Shown: in pieces, positions 8,427 through 16,462 of the stretch
Layout: the number at the start of each line of letters is the position of its first letter
How positions within the stretch are numbered: position 1 is the first letter of the stretch
Source: Pseudonocardia sp.
Lineage (GTDB): Bacteria > Actinomycetota > Actinomycetes > Mycobacteriales > Pseudonocardiaceae
Direction of reading: 5' to 3'
Assembly (NCBI RefSeq): GCF_025465255.1
Contig: NZ_JAODNI010000121.1
Location: forward strand, 62,001-126,000
DNA: 64,000 nt
Position numbers and translations under genes: made by a program
Notes under the pieces: model-generated
Seen by the model: only the letters and a program-made list of their open reading frames with translations
Told to the model about the DNA's origin: nothing
Databases searched by the model: none

Positions 8427-9208
8427 ACCGCGTCGCCCTTGCGCAGCGCCTCGCGGACCGCGGTGATCGCGGAGAAGAAGGCGCCGGACTCGCGGACGTC
8501 CTCGACGTCGTCCGGGGCGAGGTCGGTCGCCTCGCCGGGACGCGGCCGCCGGCCGTCGACGATCTCGGTGATCCGCCCCGGCCGCGGGGACATGACGACC
8601 ACCCGGTCGGACAGCACGACGGCCTCCGGGATCGAGTGCGTCACGAACAGGACCGCCGCCCCGGACTCGCCCGCGATCCGCAGCAGCTCGGCCTGCATCC
8701 GCTCGCGCGTCATCTCGTCGAGGGCACCGAACGGCTCGTCCATCAGCAGCAGCCGCGGGCTCGGGGCCAGGGCGCGCGCGATCGCGACGCGCTGCTGCAT
8801 GCCGCCGGAGAGCTGGCTGGGCCGGGAACCTGCGAAGTCCGCCAGCCCGACGAGCTCCAGCAGCTCCGCGGCCCGCGCCCGGCGTTCGGCCCTTGCCATC
8901 CCGTGCACCTGCAGCGGCAGCTCGACGTTCTCCGCGACCGTGCGCCACTCCAGCAGCCCGGACTGCTGGAAGGCGATGCCGTACTCCTGGTCCAGCCGCG
9001 CCCGGTGGGCGGACTTCCCGGCGACCTCGACGGTGCCCGCGGTCGGCTGCTCGAGGTCCGCGACCACCCGGAGCAGCGTCGACTTGCCGCAGCCGGACGG
9101 GCCGATCAACGAGACGAACTCGCCGTCGCCCAGGGTGAGCTCGATGCCGTCCAGGGCCCGGACCTCGCCGAAGGACTTGTCGACGCCGCTCAGGGAGACG
9201 GCTGTCAT
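8423..9208 (-). CDS. ABC importer ATP-binding subunit
   Basis: A 261-residue ATPase with Walker A GPSGCGKST at residues 36-44, Q-loop AFQQSG, signature LSGGMQ at 132-137, Walker B LLLMDEP at about 152-158, and switch His in FVTHS. It resembles the SsuB/TauB/ThiZ-type subunits that serve NMT1-like importers. ATG at 9208 overlaps the stop of the upstream permease (ATGA), and its own stop overlaps the start of the downstream permease. The three cytoplasmic/membrane subunits are thus translationally coupled. The protein powers uptake of the presumed pyrimidine-type substrate. Confidence 0.93.
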   Translation of the reverse strand: MTAVSLSGVDKSFGEVRALDGIELTLGDGEFVSLIGPSGCGKSTLLRVVADLEQPTAGTVEVAGKSAHRARLDQEYGIAFQQSGLLEWRTVAENVELPLQVHGMARAERRARAAELLELVGLADFAGSRPSQLSGGMQQRVAIARALAPSPRLLLMDEPFGALDEMTRERMQAELLRIAGESGAAVLFVTHSIPEAVVLSDRVVVMSPRPGRITEIVDGRRPRPGEATDLAPDDVEDVRESGAFFSAITAVREALRKGDAV

Positions 9209-10074
9209 GAAACAGTCCCGCGGTATCGGCGCAGCCCCAGGTCGAGCAGCCCGACCGCGCCCGCGGCGACCAGCCCGAGCACCGCCGCCCCCAGGATCGC
9301 GGCGTACATCTGCGAGGGATCGCCCGTCGCCGACTGTGCGTACTCGATGATCAACCTTCCGATCCCGCCGCGGGTCCCGGTGGAGATCTCCGCGACGATC
9401 GCGCCGACGACGGCGGCCGCCGCGGCCAGTCGCACGGCCGGGACCAGGTGCGGGACCGACGCCGGCAGCCGCAGCCGCAGCAGCGTCGTCCACCAGCCCG
9501 AGGCCATGCTGTGGAACAGCTCGACGTCCGCCTTCGGCGGGGAGCTCAGGCCCCGCAGCATGCCGACCGAGATCGGGAAGAACGCCAGGTAGGATGCGAT
9601 GACCATGACGCTGGCCCACGGCTGCCACGCCCAGCCCGCGATCGCGATCTTGCCGCCCCAACCCGCGACGAGCGGTGCGATGGCGATCAGCGGAACCGTC
9701 TGGGACGCGATGACGTAGGGCAGCACCGCCCGCTCGGCCAGCGCGAATCGCTGCATGAGCAGGGCCAGCAGCACCCCGCCGATCCCGCCCAGCACCAGGC
9801 CGCCGAGCGCGAGCCCGAGGGTGAACAACGCCCCGGACGCGACGGCCACCCCGATCGACCGGGGATCCGCGGCACCCGCGACCTCGGGCGCACCGAGCTT
9901 CGCGAGCACCGTCCAGACGTGCGGCATCGCTGCGTCGTCGGTGCGCGGCAGCAGCCGGACCCCGCCGACGGTCACGCCCGCGGCCGGCAGCACCAGCTTG
10001 GCGAGCTCCCACGCGGCGACCAGCAGGACGAAGGCGGCGGCGGTCGTGAGGACCGTGCGCGCCCTGCTCCTCAT
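9205..10074 (-). CDS. ABC importer permease, first gene of the uptake operon
   Basis: A 289-residue permease. The first transmembrane helix is followed by an unusually long extracytoplasmic stretch (about residues 30-70), then five more helices. The coupling loop is ADVELFHSMASGWWTTLLRL, with PHLVPAVRLAAAAAVVG after it. ATG at 10074 has GGGGGGA 6 nt upstream and leads straight into the first membrane helix; the in-frame ATG at 10185 would add a hydrophilic leader. It diverges from the beta-ureidopropionase gene across 231 bp, which should hold both promoters. It is the partner of the permease at 7659-8426. Confidence 0.9.
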   Translation of the reverse strand: MRSRARTVLTTAAAFVLLVAAWELAKLVLPAAGVTVGGVRLLPRTDDAAMPHVWTVLAKLGAPEVAGAADPRSIGVAVASGALFTLGLALGGLVLGGIGGVLLALLMQRFALAERAVLPYVIASQTVPLIAIAPLVAGWGGKIAIAGWAWQPWASVMVIASYLAFFPISVGMLRGLSSPPKADVELFHSMASGWWTTLLRLRLPASVPHLVPAVRLAAAAAVVGAIVAEISTGTRGGIGRLIIEYAQSATGDPSQMYAAILGAAVLGLVAAGAVGLLDLGLRRYRGTVS

Positions 10075-10305
10075 CGCCGTCCCCCCGTCGTGCGCCGGGC
10101 GTTCACCCGGACGAGTAGGCGAATACTCCGAGCCGCGGATGACGGTCGGGTTACGAACGGGTTCCCACTGCACCGTCGATCCCACGGTTCGATCACAGGC
10201 TGTCGATCACCGAACGGGCCCGGAGGTGACAGCTTCATGTCGGGTCTTGCGCTCCACCCGTTCCGAGCGCGAGGGTTCAGGGCTCCGTGGACGAGGGGAG
10301 CCGGC
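10075..10305. promoter_or_regulatory. Divergent control region of the pyrimidine uptake and degradation genes
   Basis: This 231-bp space separates the two divergent operons. On the minus strand it contains a direct repeat TGATCGA-7 nt-TGATCGA (around 10184-10208), a 14-bp period that could place a regulator on one helix face. No clear -10/-35 pair could be assigned. The site for the downstream gene is GAGGGGAG at about 10292-10299. The regulator is not encoded next door. Confidence 0.35.
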
Positions 10306-11166
10306 GTGTCCGACAGTGCAGGGCCCGAGAGGACGGTCCGGGCCGCGATCGTGCAGACCAAGTGGACCGGCGACACCGCGTCGATGATCGAGGTGCACGA
10401 GTCCTACGCCCGCGCCGCGGCGGAGCAGGGCGCGAAGGTCATGGGCTTCCAGGAGGTCTTCAACGCGCCGTACTTCTGCCAGGTGCAGGAGGCGGAGCAC
10501 TACCGCTGGGCGGAGCCCGTCCCGGACGGCCCGACGACGGTGCGCATGCAGGCGCTGGCGAAGGAGACCGGGATGGTGCTCGTCGTCCCCGTCTTCGAGA
10601 TCGAGAGCGCGGGCAACTACTACAACACCGCGGTCGTGATCGACGCCGACGGCACGGTGCTGGGCAAGTACCGCAAGCACCACATCCCGCAGGTCAAGGG
10701 CTTCTGGGAGAAGTACTACTTCAAGCCCGGCAACCTCGGCTGGCCGGTCTTCGAGACCGCGGCCGGCAAGGTCGGCGTCTACATCTGCTACGACCGGCAC
10801 TTTCCCGAGGGCTGGCGCGCGCTGGGCCTGGCCGGGGCCGAGATCGTCTTCAACCCGTCGGCCACCAGCCGCGGACTCTCCGCGCACCTGTGGAAGCTGG
10901 AGCAGCCCGCCGCGGCCGTCGCGAACGAGTACTTCGTCGCCGCGATCAACCGGGTGGGCGTCGAGGAGTACGGGGACAACGACTTCTACGGCACCAGCTA
11001 CTTCGTGGACCCGCGCGGGCAGTTCGTCGGCGAGGTCGCCTCCGGCACGGACGAGGAGCTGGTGGTCCGGGACCTGGACCTGGACCTGATCGACGAGGTG
11101 CGTCAGCAGTGGGCCTTCTACCGGGACCGCCGCCCCGACGCGTACGGAAAGCTGGTGGAGTCGTGA
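10306..11166 (+). CDS. Beta-ureidopropionase / N-carbamoyl-beta-alanine amidohydrolase (nitrilase superfamily)
   Basis: A 286-residue C-N hydrolase with the complete nitrilase triad: Glu50 in GFQEVFNAPYF, Lys124 in KYRKHHIPQVKG, and nucleophile Cys161 in YICYDRHFPEGWR. KYRKHHIP and FNPSATSRGLS are typical of beta-ureidopropionases, which cleave N-carbamoyl-beta-alanine to beta-alanine, CO2 and ammonia. GTG at 10306 follows GAGGGGAG at about 6 nt; the long upstream frame is an antisense shadow of the permease. The stop overlaps the aminotransferase start (GTGA). With dihydropyrimidinase two genes on, it makes the last two hydrolytic steps of reductive pyrimidine breakdown. Confidence 0.9.
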   Translation: MSDSAGPERTVRAAIVQTKWTGDTASMIEVHESYARAAAEQGAKVMGFQEVFNAPYFCQVQEAEHYRWAEPVPDGPTTVRMQALAKETGMVLVVPVFEIESAGNYYNTAVVIDADGTVLGKYRKHHIPQVKGFWEKYYFKPGNLGWPVFETAAGKVGVYICYDRHFPEGWRALGLAGAEIVFNPSATSRGLSAHLWKLEQPAAAVANEYFVAAINRVGVEEYGDNDFYGTSYFVDPRGQFVGEVASGTDEELVVRDLDLDLIDEVRQQWAFYRDRRPDAYGKLVES

Positions 11167-12443
11167 GCGAGCTGTACGACCGCACGCGCGCGGTCCTCCC
11201 GAAGTGGCTCGCGATGTACTACGACGAGCCGATCGAGATCGACCGCGGCGAGGGCCGGCACGTCTGGGACGCCGACGGGAACCGCTACCTGGACTTCTTC
11301 GGCGGCATCCTGACCACGATGACCGAGCATGCGCTGCCGGCCGTCACCAAGGCCGTCGCCGAGCAGGCCGGCAAGATCATCCACACGTCGACGCTGTACC
11401 TGAACCGGCCGATGGTGGAGCTGTGCGAGGAGATCGCCGCGGTCTCCGGCATACCGGACGCCAAGGTGTTCCTGACGACGAGCGGCACCGAGGCCAACGA
11501 CACCGCGCTCCTGCTGGCGGCGTCGCGGAACCGTTCCAACCAGATCCTGGCGCTGCGCAACAGCTACCACGGGCGGTCCTTCTCGACGATCGCGATCACC
11601 GGGAACAGCGCGTGGTCGCCGACGTCGCTCTCTCCGTTCCAGACCTACTACGTGCACGGCGGCCAGCAATACCGCTCCCCCTTCGCCGGTCTGTCCGACG
11701 GGGAGTTCATCGCCGCCTGCGTCGCGGACCTGAAGGAGACCCTGGACCAGGCCGGCGGGGAGATCGCCGCGCTGATCGCCGAGCCGATCCAGGGCGTCGG
11801 CGGGTTCACCTCGGGGCCGGACGGCCTGCTGGGCGCGTTCGCGGAGGTGCTGCGGGAGCGGAACATCCTGTGGATCTCCGACGAGGTCCAGACCGGCTGG
11901 GGCCGCACCGGCGAGCACTTCTGGGGCTGGCAGGCCCACGAGGCCACACCGGACATCGTGACGTTCGCGAAGGGCGTCGGTAACGGCCTGTCGATGGGCG
12001 GCGTGATCGCCCCCGCCGCGATCATGGACGGCCTCTCCGCCAACTCGATCTCGACGTTCGGTGGCAGCCCGCTCACCGCCGCCGGCGCCCTGGCCAACCT
12101 CCGCCACCTGCGCGAACATGACCTGCAGGCCAACGCGGCGAAGGTCGGCCCGATCCTGTTCGACGGCCTGCGCGCGCTGCGCTCCCCGATCGTCGGGGAC
12201 GTCCGGGGCAAGGGGCTGATGATCGGCGTCGAGCTCGTCGAACCGGGATCCGGCAACCCGGGGACGCCCTCGCCGCAGCTCGCGACGGCCGTCCTTGAGG
12301 GCTGCAAGGAGCGCGGACTGCTCGTCGGCAAGGGCGGGCTGAAGGGCAACGTCCTGCGGATCGCGCCGCCGCTCTCGCTCACCGCCACGGAGGCGATCGA
12401 GGGCCTCGACATCCTCACCGCCGCTCTGGAAGGGGCGTCATGA
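11163..12443 (+). CDS. Class III omega-aminotransferase (beta-alanine-type)
   Basis: This 426-residue PLP enzyme has TTSGTEANDTALLLA for phosphate binding, Asp240 in ISDEVQTGWGRTG, and the Schiff-base Lys270 in VTFAKGVGNG. Class III enzymes near dihydropyrimidinase usually convert beta-alanine (or 3-aminoisobutyrate) to malonate semialdehyde, the step after beta-ureidopropionase. Starts as GTG at 11163, overlapping the previous stop by 4 bp, and ends overlapping the dihydropyrimidinase ATG by 4 bp. No semialdehyde dehydrogenase is in the cluster, so the aldehyde must be handled elsewhere. Close homologues act as AGXT2-like alanine-glyoxylate transaminases, an alternative. Confidence 0.9.
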   Translation: MSELYDRTRAVLPKWLAMYYDEPIEIDRGEGRHVWDADGNRYLDFFGGILTTMTEHALPAVTKAVAEQAGKIIHTSTLYLNRPMVELCEEIAAVSGIPDAKVFLTTSGTEANDTALLLAASRNRSNQILALRNSYHGRSFSTIAITGNSAWSPTSLSPFQTYYVHGGQQYRSPFAGLSDGEFIAACVADLKETLDQAGGEIAALIAEPIQGVGGFTSGPDGLLGAFAEVLRERNILWISDEVQTGWGRTGEHFWGWQAHEATPDIVTFAKGVGNGLSMGGVIAPAAIMDGLSANSISTFGGSPLTAAGALANLRHLREHDLQANAAKVGPILFDGLRALRSPIVGDVRGKGLMIGVELVEPGSGNPGTPSPQLATAVLEGCKERGLLVGKGGLKGNVLRIAPPLSLTATEAIEGLDILTAALEGAS

Positions 12444-13840
12444 CTCGCACGGTGATCCGCGGTGGAACGGTGATCACCGCCGCGGACGAGCTCCTCGCGG
12501 ACGTCCTGATCGACGGCGAGCAGGTCGTCGCGCTGGCCGCACCCGGCTCGTCGCTCGCGGAGTCCTTCAGCGCCGACACCGTCCTGGACGCGACCGGGAA
12601 GTACGTCATCCCCGGCGGCGTCGACGCGCACACGCACATGGAGATGCCGTTCGGCGGCACCTACGCCTCGGACACGTTCGAGACCGGCACCCGGGCCGCG
12701 GCCTGGGGCGGTACGACGACGATCATCGACTTCCCGATCCAGACCGTCGGACGGTCGCTGCGCGAGGGACTCGACGCCTGGCACGCCAAGGCCGACGGCC
12801 ACTGCGCGATCGACTACGGCTTCCACATGATCCTCTCCGACGTCACGGAGTCGTCGCTCAAGGAGATGGAGTCCCTGGTCGACGAGGGGATCACCAGCTT
12901 CAAGCTCTTCATGGCCTACCCCGGCGTCTTCTACAGCGACGACGGCCGCATCCTGCGGGCGATGCAGAAGGCCGGCGACACCGGCGGCCTGATCATGATC
13001 CACGCGGAGAACGGGATCGCGATCGACGTGCTCGTCGAGCAGGCGCTCGCCCGCGGCCAGACCGACCCGCGCTACCACGGCGACGTCCGGCACGCGCTGC
13101 TCGAGGCCGAGGCCACGCACCGGGCGATCCAGCTCGCGCGGGTGGCCGGCGCACCGCTCTACGTCGTGCACCTGTCGGCGTCCGAGGCCCTCGCGGAGAT
13201 CGCGAACGCCCGCGAGCTGGGCGTCAACGCGTTCGCCGAGACCTGCCCGCAGTACCTGTTCCTCTCCACCGACGACCTGGCCCGGCCGGGGTTCGAAGGC
13301 GCCAAGTACGTCTGCTCGACGCCATTGCGGCCGGCCGAACACCAGGCGGCGCTGTGGCGGGGGCTCCGTAACGACGACCTCTCCGTGGTCTCCACGGACC
13401 ACTGCCCGTTCTGCTTCAAGGGGCAGAAGGACCTGGGCCTCGGGGACTTCTCCAAGATCCCCAACGGGATGCCGGGTGTGGAGACCCGGATGGACCTGCT
13501 GCACCAGGCCGTCGTCGACGGGCACATCGGCCGGCGTCGGTGGATCGAGCTGGCCTGCGCGACGCCCGCGCGGATGTTCGGCATGTATCCGAAGAAGGGC
13601 ACGATCGCGCCCGGCTCGGACGCGGACGTCGTGATCTACGACCCGACGGCGCGGCAGACCCTCTCGGCCGAGACGCACCACATGGCCGTCGACTACTCGC
13701 CCTACGAAGGCAAGGTGACCACGGGGAAGGCGGAGACGGTGCTCTCCCGCGGCCGGTTGATCGTCTCCGGCGGCGAGTACCTCGGCTCGGCCGGGCACGG
13801 TCGCTTCGTGCCGCGCTCCACCTGCCAGTACCTGCGATAG
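12440..13840 (+). CDS. Dihydropyrimidinase / hydantoinase
   Basis: A 466-residue cyclic amidohydrolase with all binuclear zinc ligands: His64 and His66 in DAHTHME, carboxylatable Lys155 in SFKLFMAYPG, His188 in MIHAENG, His244 in VVHLSASEA and Asp320 in STDHCPF. It opens 5,6-dihydrouracil, dihydrothymine or hydantoins to N-carbamoyl-beta-amino acids, which the upstream beta-ureidopropionase then hydrolyses. ATG overlaps the aminotransferase stop (ATGA). The next gene starts 10 bp downstream. The order (ureidopropionase, aminotransferase, dihydropyrimidinase) with coupled translation supports one catabolic operon. Confidence 0.94.
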   Translation: MTRTVIRGGTVITAADELLADVLIDGEQVVALAAPGSSLAESFSADTVLDATGKYVIPGGVDAHTHMEMPFGGTYASDTFETGTRAAAWGGTTTIIDFPIQTVGRSLREGLDAWHAKADGHCAIDYGFHMILSDVTESSLKEMESLVDEGITSFKLFMAYPGVFYSDDGRILRAMQKAGDTGGLIMIHAENGIAIDVLVEQALARGQTDPRYHGDVRHALLEAEATHRAIQLARVAGAPLYVVHLSASEALAEIANARELGVNAFAETCPQYLFLSTDDLARPGFEGAKYVCSTPLRPAEHQAALWRGLRNDDLSVVSTDHCPFCFKGQKDLGLGDFSKIPNGMPGVETRMDLLHQAVVDGHIGRRRWIELACATPARMFGMYPKKGTIAPGSDADVVIYDPTARQTLSAETHHMAVDYSPYEGKVTTGKAETVLSRGRLIVSGGEYLGSAGHGRFVPRSTCQYLR

Positions 13841-13849
13841 GAGCCGCAC

Positions 13850-14842
13850 GTGGACATCGGGCTGGTACTGCAGACGGACCCGCCGGCGTCGACCGTCGTC
13901 GACCTGATGGTGCGCGCGGAGGAGCTGGGGTTCAGCCACGGCTGGACCTTCGACTCGCACGTGCTCTGGCAGGAACCGTTCGTGATCTACAGCCGGATCC
14001 TGGAGCGGACGTCCCGGCTGGTCGTCGGGCCCATGGTGACGAACCCGGGTACCCGGGACTGGACGGTGCTGGCGTCCCTGTTCGCGACCCTCGACGACAT
14101 GTTCGGCCCGCGCACGGTCTGCGGGATCGGGCGCGGGGACTCGGCGGTGCGGGTGCAGGGTCGGCCGCCGACGACGCTGGCCCGGCTCGAGTCGTCGATC
14201 GAGGTGATCCGTGGGCTCACCGCGGGCGACTCCGTCGACCTGGGCGGGACGCCGGTGCAGATCCCCTGGGTCGCTCCCGGCAGTCCGGCCGTGCCGGTGT
14301 GGGTCGCGGGCTACGGACCCAAGGCGCTCGCGCTCGCCGGGCGGTGCGCGGACGGGTTCATCCTGCAGCTCGCCGACCCGTACCTCGTGGAGTGGACGAT
14401 CAAGACGGTGCGGGCGGCGGCGGCCGAGGCGGGCCGGGACCCGGACGCGATCACGATGTGCGTCGCGGCGCCGGCGTATGTCACGGAGGACCTGGCACAC
14501 GCCCGAGACCAGTGCCGCTGGTTCGGCGGGATGGTCGGCAACCACGTCGCGGACCTGGTGACCCGGTACGGGGAGTCCTCCGCGGCGGTCCCGGCGGAGC
14601 TCACCGGCTACATCAAGGGCCGCGACGGCTACGACTACAGCCACCACGGCCGCGCCGGGAACACGTCGACGAACTTCGTCCCGGACGAGGTCGTCGACCG
14701 GTTCTGCCTCCTCGGCCCCGCGGCGGCGCAGCGGGACCGCCTGGCGGAGCTGTCGAGCCTGGGCGTCGACCAGTTCGCGATCTACGCGATGCACGACGAC
14801 CGCGAACGCACCCTCGAGCAGTACGGATCCCACGTGCTGTGA
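13850..14842 (+). CDS. LLM-class F420-type oxidoreductase (TIGR03842/CPS_4043-like)
   Basis: A 330-residue TIM-barrel of the luciferase-like monooxygenase class. Seen features: MDIGLVLQTDPPAS, GFSHGWTFDSHVLWQEPF, GPMVTNPGTRDW, FGPRTVCGIGRGDSAVR and VWVAGYGPKALALAGRCADG. These match the F420-dependent CPS_4043-like group. GTG at 13850 has GGAG 6 nt upstream. It is the fourth gene of the pyrimidine-degradation run. F420H2 enzymes of this class often reduce C=C bonds, so a role in saturating or re-oxidising the pyrimidine ring is possible but unproven; a flavin-dependent oxygenase on the same compounds is an alternative. Its stop codon TGA is part of a palindromic element. Confidence 0.82.
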   Translation: MDIGLVLQTDPPASTVVDLMVRAEELGFSHGWTFDSHVLWQEPFVIYSRILERTSRLVVGPMVTNPGTRDWTVLASLFATLDDMFGPRTVCGIGRGDSAVRVQGRPPTTLARLESSIEVIRGLTAGDSVDLGGTPVQIPWVAPGSPAVPVWVAGYGPKALALAGRCADGFILQLADPYLVEWTIKTVRAAAAEAGRDPDAITMCVAAPAYVTEDLAHARDQCRWFGGMVGNHVADLVTRYGESSAAVPAELTGYIKGRDGYDYSHHGRAGNTSTNFVPDEVVDRFCLLGPAAAQRDRLAELSSLGVDQFAIYAMHDDRERTLEQYGSHVL

Positions 14843-14880
14843 GTGCGGAGCCTCGCTAGAGCGAGGCTCCGCACGCACAA
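14838..14880. terminator. Bidirectional terminator, palindrome family copy B
   Basis: Perfect 15-bp arms, 14843-14857 and 14860-14874, start GTGCGGAGCCTCGCT and are separated by only AG. The preceding CTGTGA holds the last sense and stop codons of the LLM gene. The element lies between convergent genes and could end both transcripts. It shares a CTGTGAGTGYGGARCCTCGC left arm with the copy at 62076-62119. Confidence 0.75.
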
Positions 14881-14899
14881 CCCGTACTGACCTGCGCGA

Positions 14900-16270
14900 T
14901 CAGGTTTGGGCGGCCGAGAGCTCGGCGTCGGCGCGCTGCGCCGGGGAGTCGGCGGACGCGACATCGGGGGCGGGCCGCTCGCCGCGGGCGACCTCGTCGT
15001 CGAGCAGGCCCTCCTGCCGCGCGACCAGGGTCGGCACGACTACCTGACCGGCGACGTTCGTGGCCGTCCGGATCATGTCCATGATCGGGTCGATGCCGTA
15101 GACGATCGCGACCCCGACCGCGATGACCTCCGGCGGCAGGCCGATCGCGCCCATCGTGAGAGTCAGCATGGTGAACCAGCCGGTGGTCCCGGCCGTGGCA
15201 AGTGCGCCGAACACCGCGACCAGCGCGATCACGACGTACTGCCACACCGCGAGCTGGATACCCGAGATGTGCGCGATGAAGATCGTCGCGATCGCCGGGT
15301 AGATCGCCGCGCAGCCGTCCATCTTCGTGGTCGAGCCGAGCGGCACCGCGAAGGCCGCGTAGCCGGGCTCGACACCGAGGTCGACGGCCGCCTTGCGGCT
15401 CATCGGCAGGGATGCGCCCGACGAGCGCGAGACGAAGGCGAACTGCAGGGTCGGCCAGGTGACCGCGAAGAACCGTCGCGGGCTGACGCGCCCGACCGTG
15501 CGCAGGAGCAGCGGGTAGACGCCGAACAGCACCAGCAGGCAGCCGACGTACACCGCCACGACCAGGGACAGCAGCGGCGCGACGAACCCGGTGCCGTAGG
15601 TGGCGAAGGCGTTGCCGATCAGACCGAGCACGCCGATCGGGGCGAGCCGGACGATCCAGCCCACGACCTTCTGCACGACGTCGAAGACGGAGCGGGTGAG
15701 CGTGACGAAGGGTGCGGCCCGCTCACCGAGCACGTAGGCCGCGACGCCCACGAGGACCGCGACGAACACGACCTGCAGCACGTTGCCGTCGGCGAAGGCG
15801 GAGAACAGGTTCTCCGGCACCAGGTCCTGCAGGATCTGGCTCCACGATCCGGGGGTGCGGGAGGCGAGCTTGTCGACGGTGGCGGGATCCGCCTGCAGCC
15901 GCGTGCCCTCGCCGGGCCGGCCGATCAGCCCGATGGCGAGCCCGATCGCGACGGCGATCACAGAGGTCGCGGCGAACCAGGCCACGGTGCGCCCGCCGAG
16001 GCGGGCGGCCGTGCGGGCGCCACCGAGACCACGGAGGCTGCTGATGCCCACGACGATCGCGGTGAACACCAGCGGCACGACCGTGAACTGCAACAACGTC
16101 GTGAAGACGCTGCCGACGGTCTCGAGCGTGCTTGCGAGCCACTGCTGACCGCTCGTGCGGGCGAGCAGGCCCAGCAGGGCGCCGAGGACGAGGCCGGCGA
16201 GGGTGAGGGCGCCGAACACGCGTGGACGCGACCAGGCGCGGGCGAGACGGGCGGGGGACGGGAGGGACAC
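14900..16270 (-). CDS. DAACS-family dicarboxylate/amino-acid:cation symporter
   Basis: A 456-residue multi-pass symporter of the glutamate/dicarboxylate (SDF/DctA) fold. Hairpin 1 holds a serine-rich AFVSRSSGASLPMS; TM7 reads GSTTKMDGCAAIYPA; hairpin 2 and TM8 include TAGTTGWFTML and GIDPIMDMIRTATNVAGQ. The usual sodium-binding NMDG is KMDG and the C-terminal TNVxGD is TNVAGQ, which hints at altered ion coupling or substrate. GTG at 16270 has CCGGAG 7 nt upstream and precedes a short basic leader before TM1; the frame upstream of it has no conserved features. It converges on the pyrimidine-degradation operon. Uptake of C4-dicarboxylates or acidic amino acids is inferred. Confidence 0.9.
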   Translation of the reverse strand: MSLPSPARLARAWSRPRVFGALTLAGLVLGALLGLLARTSGQQWLASTLETVGSVFTTLLQFTVVPLVFTAIVVGISSLRGLGGARTAARLGGRTVAWFAATSVIAVAIGLAIGLIGRPGEGTRLQADPATVDKLASRTPGSWSQILQDLVPENLFSAFADGNVLQVVFVAVLVGVAAYVLGERAAPFVTLTRSVFDVVQKVVGWIVRLAPIGVLGLIGNAFATYGTGFVAPLLSLVVAVYVGCLLVLFGVYPLLLRTVGRVSPRRFFAVTWPTLQFAFVSRSSGASLPMSRKAAVDLGVEPGYAAFAVPLGSTTKMDGCAAIYPAIATIFIAHISGIQLAVWQYVVIALVAVFGALATAGTTGWFTMLTLTMGAIGLPPEVIAVGVAIVYGIDPIMDMIRTATNVAGQVVVPTLVARQEGLLDDEVARGERPAPDVASADSPAQRADAELSAAQT

Positions 16271-16462
16271 GGGCGAGCTCCGGGGAGTGCGGGACGGACT
16301 GGCGGCCGGGCGGGTCAGGAACCCGGACAGGCCGTCGCCCGTCGGCGGCCGAAGTCGATCGTCCGCCGGCGGGTCAGCAGAACGCGTAGTCCCCCGGTCA
16401 CGTCTGCATGCAACGGTCCCGGACGGACCGGACATTCCGTGCGCGGGGGTGATCTTGGCGAC

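Noticed and set aside
11648..14878. 1076-codon minus-strand open frame
   Set aside because: Antisense to the aminotransferase, dihydropyrimidinase and LLM genes, with no recognisable motif.
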